A stretch of DNA of 26,484 bases from IMG/VR virus record IMGVR_UViG_3300036770_002527, positions 1 to 26,484 of that record. The stretch is one strand, 5' to 3'. Below, piece by piece: positions 21,519-26,484 of this stretch. A model generated the notes under the pieces. The model made no database searches, had not been told where the DNA came from, and worked only from the letters and a program-made list of their open reading frames with translations. Made by a program: the position numbers and the translations under genes. This DNA comes from a virus. The stretch's first letter is position 1. Every line of letters begins with the position of its first letter.

Positions 21519-22709
21519 ATGTTCGAACGCATCCGCACCCTATTCCAACGGCGCGCCCGCGTCGCATACACGGGCAGCAACGAGTTTTGGAACTCGACGG
21601 CCTACACCATGCGCACCCGGTCGGGGGCAATGGTCGGCAAGGAGAATGCCCTGACCGTGGCCACCGTCTACGCCTGCGTGCGGGCGATTTCGCAGACCAT
21701 CGGTTACATGAACCTGAACGTGCTCGAACGCATCGACAGCGGGCGGAGATTGGCGTACAACCACCCGGCGCATCAACTGTGCGCCATCCGCCCGAACGAA
21801 TACCAGACGCCTTACGAGTTTTGGGAAACCATCACCGCGATGGCGCTGACCTACGGCAAGGCCTACGCCCACATCGAGCGCAACAACTTCGACGGGCGGC
21901 CGATGGCCTTGCACATCCTGCACACTAACGACTGCACCTTGATGCGACTCAATGGGCGGCTCTTCGTCCGGCACACCGAGTTCGGGGATCTGAAGTATGA
22001 GGACGTTTTGGCTATCTCCTGCATCAACGGCAAGTCCCCGGTGGAGTTGCACCAGGAGAACATCGGCATCGCCAAGGCAGCAGAGAACTACGGGGCGGAT
22101 TTCTTTGGCTCGGATGGCTCGATGCTCGGCATCCTTTCCACCGACAACCCCATCAAAACCGAGCAGATGAACGCGGTGAGGTCGTCGTGGCAGACGGGCG
22201 GCATCGGGGTGAAGGTGTTGCCATTTGGCTTTAAATACCAACAGATTTCCCTGCCGCCGGAGCAGGCGCAGTTCCTGCAAACCCGCCGCTATTCGGACGA
22301 AACTATCTGCACCATCATGGGCGTCCCGCCCTACATCGTGGGCGTCGCAACGCAGACCACGTTCAACAACACGGAGGAGCAAGGGCGGAACTTCGCCCGG
22401 CACACCATCGTGCCGTGGGCAACGCGCATCGAGCAGGAGGTCAATTTGAAACTGATCCCGGAATTTGAGCGCGAGGACTTTTTTGCCAAGTTCAACATGC
22501 AGGACTTGCTGCGTGGCGATACCAAGGCCCGCAGCGACTTCTACCACCAAATGCTCACCGACGGCGTGTTCACCATCAACGAGGTGCGGCGCATGGAGGA
22601 TTACAACACCATCGGCGCGCAGGGCGACCTGCACCTCGTCCAAGTCAATCAGCTGGACCTCGGCAGCATGGCCGAATACAGCAGCAAAATCAGCAGCAGT
22701 GCCGTATAA
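21519..22709 (+). CDS. Portal protein, HK97 family (396 aa)
   Basis: VATVYACVRAISQTIGYMNL near residue 47, PNEYQTPYEFWETI near 88, GPs such as LPFGFKYQQISLPPEQAQFL near 234, and IMGVPPYIVG (about 266) are hallmarks of HK97-type portals. The C-terminus is a helical region. The portal forms the dodecameric channel through which DNA enters and leaves the head. Length is typical. The gene ends in GCCGTATAA, and the following methyltransferase starts at a GTG 11 nt before this end. Confidence 0.92.
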   Translation: MFERIRTLFQRRARVAYTGSNEFWNSTAYTMRTRSGAMVGKENALTVATVYACVRAISQTIGYMNLNVLERIDSGRRLAYNHPAHQLCAIRPNEYQTPYEFWETITAMALTYGKAYAHIERNNFDGRPMALHILHTNDCTLMRLNGRLFVRHTEFGDLKYEDVLAISCINGKSPVELHQENIGIAKAAENYGADFFGSDGSMLGILSTDNPIKTEQMNAVRSSWQTGGIGVKVLPFGFKYQQISLPPEQAQFLQTRRYSDETICTIMGVPPYIVGVATQTTFNNTEEQGRNFARHTIVPWATRIEQEVNLKLIPEFEREDFFAKFNMQDLLRGDTKARSDFYHQMLTDGVFTINEVRRMEDYNTIGAQGDLHLVQVNQLDLGSMAEYSSKISSSAV

Positions 22710-23322
22710 AAAGAAAGCTGACAAGGTGGCTCCACCTGCACCAGCGCCTACAAGTTTGGGCGACCTGCTTGACGCGCGCGGGTCAGACAAGAATACTGTG
22801 CATTCCTACGGCCCCGTTTATGACCTCATCTTTGCGCAGCAACTGGTCAAAAACCGACCGCTCAAAGTGCTGGAAATTGGCATCTACAAGGGTGCATCGC
22901 TGCAGGCATTTGCCTCGCTTCCCTACGTGCAAACGGTGATTGGCATCGACAACGCGGCGTCGGGCGTAGCGGAACCGCAAGGATTGAACATCGACAAGGT
23001 AAAGGTCTATTGGGGTGCGGAGTTTGATGCCTACTGCGACGACACGTTGCAGATGCTGCTGGATGTTCATGGCAAGTTCGACGTCATCATCGACGACGGC
23101 CCGCACTCGTGGGAATCGCAGGTCTGGTTTTTTAAAAACTACGATACCCTGCTTAACGATGGCGGCGTGCTTGTCTGTGAGGACATTTGGGAGCGGCACA
23201 TCGAGCGCCTTGCCTCGCTCAAAAAAGAGTTGAATCTGTACATTCTTGACTTGCGTTTGAATAAAAACACGCACGACAACGAAATCATCGCGCTCAAATA
23301 CAAGCACGCAAATGCCGTATAA
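22699..23322 (+). CDS. SAM-dependent methyltransferase, macrocin-O-methyltransferase-like (207 aa)
   Basis: I place the start at GTG 22699, overlapping the portal stop by 11 nt; an ATG-led extension to 22465 would lie inside the portal gene. After a Lys/Pro-rich leader and LGDLLDARGSDKNTVHSYG, motif I is VLEIGIYKGASLQAF (about 55-69), and DVIIDDGPHSWESQ (about 128) with FFKNYDTLLNDGGVLVCEDIW matches TylF/macrocin-type O-methyltransferases, which act on sugars. It is an extra gene inside the portal-protease-capsid block, bounded by 10-bp direct repeats. A role in methylating glycans added by the phage glycosyltransferases is inference. Confidence 0.8.
   Translation: MPYKKKADKVAPPAPAPTSLGDLLDARGSDKNTVHSYGPVYDLIFAQQLVKNRPLKVLEIGIYKGASLQAFASLPYVQTVIGIDNAASGVAEPQGLNIDKVKVYWGAEFDAYCDDTLQMLLDVHGKFDVIIDDGPHSWESQVWFFKNYDTLLNDGGVLVCEDIWERHIERLASLKKELNLYILDLRLNKNTHDNEIIALKYKHANAV
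22700..22709 (+). repeat. Left copy of TGCCGTATAA direct repeat flanking the methyltransferase
   Basis: TGCCGTATAA contains the portal's last codons and stop, and lies one base into the methyltransferase GTG start. An identical copy is at 23313-23322, one base into the next gene's ATG start. Confidence 0.6.
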
Positions 23323-25522
23323 CGACTACCCTCAAAGCGTGACCGACGCAGCCCGCCGGGGCATCGCCCTGAACGAGGAGGTCGGCGGTCGCTGCGCTAC
23401 GGACGTGGGCAAGGAGACGGCGCGCATACTCGCCAACCGCGAGACCATCAGCGAAGAGCGGACCGTGCGTATGTACTCGTTTCTCTCCCGCGCCCGCACT
23501 TATTACAACCCCGACGACACCGAAGCCTGCGGCACCATCTCCTACCTCCTTTGGGGTGGAGACCCTGGGCTATCTTGGGCGTCAAAAAAAGTCGAAGAGA
23601 TGCAAGAGAATAACAAGACCAATGAGAGCGAACTGCGCGCCCGCTACGGCGACAATGTCGAAGTGCGCGCCGTCGAAGTTCGTGCCCAGGAGGACATGAC
23701 CATCGAAGGCTACGCCTCGGTGTTCGGCGATGAGTATGACCTCGGCTACTTCACCGAGCGCGTGGCGCCGGGGGCTTTCGATGGCCGCACGAACGACGAC
23801 GTTCGCCTGCTCATCAATCACACCGGCGTGCCCCTCGCTCGCACTACGAACAACACCCTGACGCTGACCATTGACGAGCGTGGCCTGCACTACCGCGCCA
23901 AACTCGCCGATACGCAGGAAGGGCGTGATCTGTACACGCTCATCCAACGGGGCGACATTACCCAATCCTCGTTCGCCTTTACCATCGAGGACGACGAATG
24001 GAGCGGCGACCGGCGCACCCGCACCATCAACCGGGTCGGGCAGTTGTACGACGTCAGCCCGGTCACCTACCCCGCTTCGCCCACCACCACCGTGCAAGCG
24101 CGGGAGATGGCGATGTTCACCGAGCAAGCGCCCGAGCCTGCGCCCGCACCGGTCGCAGAGGCTGAACCCGAAATTGTAGCAACCCCTATCTTTGAACGCA
24201 AATCAGATAAATTCCAGACCATGAATCTCAATGACATGAAGGCGCTCCGCGCCAACAAAATCAGCCAACTGACCGCCTTGAACGAGGGCGCGACGTTGCA
24301 GGCCCGCGGCTACACCGAGGGAGAGGAAGTCACCATCGACGCCTTGAACGCTGACATCGCAGAACTCGACGCCAAAATCGAGCGCGCGGAGAAGGTGGAG
24401 GCGCAGGTCGCACGTGCGGCTTTCGGCTCTGCACCCTCCAAGAGCGAGGTTGTTGAGCAGTCCAAGTTGCAGGAGCGTTACAGCTTCAGCAAGTTGGTAC
24501 GCGAGTCGATGACGGGTCGCCTCACCGGCCTCGAAGCAGAGATGAGCCAGCAGGCCGCCAAGGAGTTGAAGGACTCCGGCGTCGGCATCCGTGGCCTCGC
24601 TCAAATCCCCGGCTTCTTGATGCGCGCGACCTCGACCATCGGCGGCACGAACGTCCCCGGACAGTCGAACCTCAACCTGCTCGAGGGCTTGGTCGCCACT
24701 CCCATCTTGGAGCAAGCGGGTGCAAACGTGTTGCGCGGATTGACCGGCAACATCAACTTGCCGTCTTTGGGCAGCGACTACACGGACATCATCAACGAGA
24801 CCGCATCTGCTACCAGCGGCGCAGCGATTGCAGCGCGTCAGTTGGCTCCGCAGCGTGTGGCGTCTCGCATCGACGTGACCAACGAGTTGCTCGCGGCCAT
24901 GAACCAGTCGGTGGATGCGACCATCCAGCGTCAGTTCGCCAAGGCGACCGCGTCACAGGTGGACGAGATGTTCCTCACTAAGGTCATTGCTGCTGCTGCA
25001 TCAACGTTCGTAAAGCGTTTTGAGACGCCCGCTGCTACCGTTGCAGGCTTGACCTCGGCAGTCGCTTCGAAATTGATTGGCTCGCTCGGTGATGCCAACG
25101 GGCTCGGCAACAACGTGGCGTTCATCACGTCGCACGGCTTGCTCGCTACGGCGCGCTACACGCCCACCGTTTCCGGCGGTGCAATCCCCATCATGCAAGA
25201 TGACGAGGTCTTCGGCTACATGGCTTACGGCACGAGCATCGCCTCGACCGGCCTCATCGCCGATGCTTCTTACGACATCTACTCCGAGGTGTACGCGAAC
25301 ACGACCGCGACGACGGCCATCGGCAATGAGGCCGACCTCGTGCCCATCGTGATCGCGAACATGGAGAACTGCTTTGTGGCATACTGGGGTGGCGGTGCTG
25401 CTGACCTCATCATTGACCCGTACACGAACGCTGACACGGGCATCACCCGTCTCATCCTCAACACGTACGCTGACGCGGACTTCGCTCACACGGGCGATGT
25501 TCGGTTCACGGTCGGCGCATAA
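23312..25522 (+). CDS. Prohead protease-major capsid protein fusion with N-terminal accessory domain (736 aa)
   Basis: Residues 1 to about 97 form an accessory domain (MPYNDYPQSVTDAARRGIAL ... CGTISYLLWGGDPGLSWA) that I recall in Bacteroidota phage and genome proteins. Residues about 115-270 are an HK97-type prohead protease: EGYASVFGDEYD, LINHTGVPLART (catalytic His, about 170), ITQSSFAF (catalytic Ser, about 219) and LYDVSPVTYPA. A Pro/Ala/Glu linker follows. Residues 304-736 (from MNLNDMKALRANK) match an HK97-fold capsid protein with an N-terminal helical delta-like region and a GAxxLRGLTG...PSLG start. An internal promoter box and ATG sit at the capsid start. The protease should cleave the scaffold region and free the capsid. 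Confidence 0.9.
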   Translation: MPYNDYPQSVTDAARRGIALNEEVGGRCATDVGKETARILANRETISEERTVRMYSFLSRARTYYNPDDTEACGTISYLLWGGDPGLSWASKKVEEMQENNKTNESELRARYGDNVEVRAVEVRAQEDMTIEGYASVFGDEYDLGYFTERVAPGAFDGRTNDDVRLLINHTGVPLARTTNNTLTLTIDERGLHYRAKLADTQEGRDLYTLIQRGDITQSSFAFTIEDDEWSGDRRTRTINRVGQLYDVSPVTYPASPTTTVQAREMAMFTEQAPEPAPAPVAEAEPEIVATPIFERKSDKFQTMNLNDMKALRANKISQLTALNEGATLQARGYTEGEEVTIDALNADIAELDAKIERAEKVEAQVARAAFGSAPSKSEVVEQSKLQERYSFSKLVRESMTGRLTGLEAEMSQQAAKELKDSGVGIRGLAQIPGFLMRATSTIGGTNVPGQSNLNLLEGLVATPILEQAGANVLRGLTGNINLPSLGSDYTDIINETASATSGAAIAARQLAPQRVASRIDVTNELLAAMNQSVDATIQRQFAKATASQVDEMFLTKVIAAAASTFVKRFETPAATVAGLTSAVASKLIGSLGDANGLGNNVAFITSHGLLATARYTPTVSGGAIPIMQDDEVFGYMAYGTSIASTGLIADASYDIYSEVYANTTATTAIGNEADLVPIVIANMENCFVAYWGGGAADLIIDPYTNADTGITRLILNTYADADFAHTGDVRFTVGA
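23313..23322 (+). repeat. Right copy of TGCCGTATAA direct repeat
   Basis: It contains the last codons and stop of the methyltransferase and codons 1-4 of the protease-capsid gene. It is identical to 22700-22709. Confidence 0.6.
24187..24194 (+). promoter_or_regulatory. Internal -7 promoter box before the capsid domain
   Basis: TATCTTTG, an exact copy of the box at 12190, lies 26 nt before an in-frame ATG at 24221 that begins the capsid part of the fusion. No TTG lies at 19-21 nt upstream (the nearest is 10 nt away), so strength is uncertain. The leader between box and ATG is A-rich, unlike the coding sequence around it. Confidence 0.5.
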
Positions 25523-25547
25523 GCTGCTAGATTGGTTGTTGGTTGGG

Positions 25548-25582
25548 AAGGCCGGGGCATCGTCCCCGGCTTTCTTATTTTT
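25548..25582 (+). terminator. Rho-independent terminator after the capsid gene
   Basis: GCCGGGG (25551-25557) pairs with CCCCGGC (25564-25570) around a 6-nt loop, extended by A-T and G-T pairs, then TTTCTTATTTTT (25571-25582). It lies in the 65-nt gap between the capsid and connector genes, which would attenuate transcription after the most abundantly needed product. Confidence 0.85.
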
Positions 25583-25587
25583 ACCCC

Positions 25588-26145
25588 ATGACAATGCGCT
25601 ACCAACGGGCCGCCGAGCCAACGGACACCAACTTCATCAGCCTGACCAACCTGAAGAATTACCTGCGGGTGGACGGGGCGGATGATGACACCACGCTCGG
25701 CTTTCTGCTCACCTCCGCGCGGCAGGCGTGCGAGGAATACACCGGGCGGCTATTAGGCAGCGGCACGGTAACCTACTACATGGATTCGTTCGCGGACATG
25801 GCTTTCCCCGCAGGGCCGGTGACGGCCATCACCTCGGTGCAGTATTACGACATCGACAACGTGCTGCAAACGCTTTCCACCGCCAGGTGGTACGCTGACC
25901 TTGTGGGCACCCCGCAGCGCATCGCCTTTGACGCGCCACCGGCGGTGTACTTGGAGCGTTACAATCAGGTCATCATCAACGCCACGGCAGGGCACAGCAC
26001 GGTGCCCGGCCCCATCCTGCAAGCCATCCGCATCCTCGCCGGGCACTTCTACGAGAACCGGCAGGCGGTGCTGACGGGAACCATCGCCACCGAACTGCCT
26101 ATCGGCGTGCATGCGCTGCTGGCACCTTATCGCGTCTACGCATGA
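25588..26145 (+). CDS. Head-tail connector protein, HK97 gp6-like (185 aa)
   Basis: The ATG at 25588 is chosen because an earlier in-frame start at 25543 lies within the terminator. SLTNLKNYLRVDGADDDTTL followed by LLTSARQACEEYTGRLL is the classic start of Phage_connect_1/gp6-like connectors. A middle strand-rich section (DFADMAFPAGPV region and YDIDNVLQTL) precedes the C-terminal AIRILAGHFYENRQAV helix, typical of the family. The protein binds under the portal and builds the head-tail connector. It overlaps the next gene by 4 nt. Confidence 0.9.
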   Translation: MTMRYQRAAEPTDTNFISLTNLKNYLRVDGADDDTTLGFLLTSARQACEEYTGRLLGSGTVTYYMDSFADMAFPAGPVTAITSVQYYDIDNVLQTLSTARWYADLVGTPQRIAFDAPPAVYLERYNQVIINATAGHSTVPGPILQAIRILAGHFYENRQAVLTGTIATELPIGVHALLAPYRVYA

Positions 26146-26456
26146 GAATCGGCAAACTCGACCGCCGCATCGTCATCGAGCAGCAGGTCACCGCAAAGGA
26201 TGATTGGAACTTCGACTACACCACGTGGACGACGTACGCCACCGTGTGGGCCAACAAGATGGACAAAGGCGTCACAGAGCGCGAGGAAGTGGACAGACAG
26301 ACCGCGCTCACCCGCACCATTTGGAACATCCGCTACAACGCCGGGGTGAACGCCACCATGCGCATCAGCTTCGGCGGGCTCTACTACTACATCACCGGCG
26401 TCGAGGAGGTGAACCGCCGGCAGGAGATGAACGTCTACACCGAACTGCGGAACTGA
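26142..26456 (+). CDS. Head closure / head-tail joining protein (104 aa)
   Basis: MRIGKLDRRIVIEQQV and YTTWTTYATVWANKMDKG at the N-terminus, then a mid QTALTRTIWNIRY strand, and YYYITGVEEVNRRQEMNVY near the end, match SPP1 gp16/HK97 gp7-type head-tail joining proteins (Phage_H_T_join). Length is typical. The start overlaps the connector by 4 nt (ATGA), and the stop (TGATGG) overlaps the next start. Confidence 0.9.
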   Translation: MRIGKLDRRIVIEQQVTAKDDWNFDYTTWTTYATVWANKMDKGVTEREEVDRQTALTRTIWNIRYNAGVNATMRISFGGLYYYITGVEEVNRRQEMNVYTELRN

Positions 26457-26484
26457 TGGCGGTCAAATTTGGCGTAGATCCCGC
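26456..26484 (+). CDS. Start of next neck/tail gene, cut by window edge (gp10-like expected)
   Basis: Only nine codons are visible (MAVKFGVDP). The start overlaps the joining protein stop at TGATG. By gene order the product should be HK97 gp10-like, the type whose C-terminal part occupies 3-461. Direct joining of the two ends is out of frame; 3n+2 missing bases would bring the two parts into one frame. Confidence 0.55.

Noticed and set aside
1-26484. CRISPR array, insertion sequence, integrase/att module or lysogeny repressor
   Set aside because: No regularly spaced repeat-spacer pattern, transposase, tyrosine or serine recombinase signature, or CI-like repressor was seen; the only repeat array is the iteron block inside the initiator gene.

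Overview
The window looks like nearly all of the genome of a small tailed bacteriophage with a siphovirus-type, HK97-like structural gene set. It is GC-rich by eye. Every supported gene lies on the + strand, tightly packed with ATGA, TAATG or GTGA start-stop overlaps. The likely host is a member of the Bacteroidota. One promoter matches the Bacteroidota consensus closely (TTG, 19 nt, TATCTTTG at 12168-12197) and several other TAnnTTTG-like boxes sit just before start codons. Shine-Dalgarno sequences are essentially absent. There is also a DUF3127-type protein, a family I associate with that phylum. I see no integrase, excisionase, CI-type repressor or RNA polymerase, so nothing supports a temperate lifestyle.

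Layout. (1) 1-461: the 3' part of an HK97 gp10-like neck/tail gene. A gene of the same expected type starts at 26456 and runs off the right edge, so the window is probably a circularly permuted genome cut inside this gene. (2) 458-10274: tail module, with a tail-terminator-like domain fused to a large adhesin, small proteins including a dockerin-like microprotein, a glycosyltransferase with its own promoter box, the major tail protein, tail assembly chaperones joined by a -1 frameshift site, the tape measure protein and a large tail-tip/fibre protein. (3) 10290-12062: lysis and accessory genes (coiled-coil membrane protein, M15-type endolysin, metallophosphoesterase, two small membrane proteins), closed by a strong terminator. 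(4) 12168-15319: a recombination/replication operon with a RecE-like PD-(D/E)XK nuclease, a DUF3127 putative ssDNA-binding protein, several unknown small proteins and a structured noncoding segment with a tRNA-like 3' end. (5) 15382-19318: a second operon with a ribbon-helix-helix protein, an initiator gene that carries an iteron array and AT-rich tract inside its coding sequence (a lambda-O-like origin), a possible loader, a C5-cytosine methyltransferase, a second glycosyltransferase and an HNH nuclease. (6) 19319-19627: noncoding, with a hairpin and a promoter-like box. (7) 19628-26484: packaging and head module, with P27-like small terminase, large terminase, portal, a SAM methyltransferase insert, a protease-major-capsid fusion, head-tail connector and head-closure protein.

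Most notable are the iteron origin inside the initiator gene, where a 32-bp tandem repeat is translated in two different frames; the protease-capsid fusion, which keeps a promoter box and start codon at its internal junction; a methyltransferase gene bounded by a 10-bp direct repeat that restores both neighbouring stop/start overlaps; a neck-protein/adhesin fusion; and an A AAA AAG frameshift element. The two glycosyltransferases and the methyltransferase may together decorate the virion or a host glycan, but that is inference.
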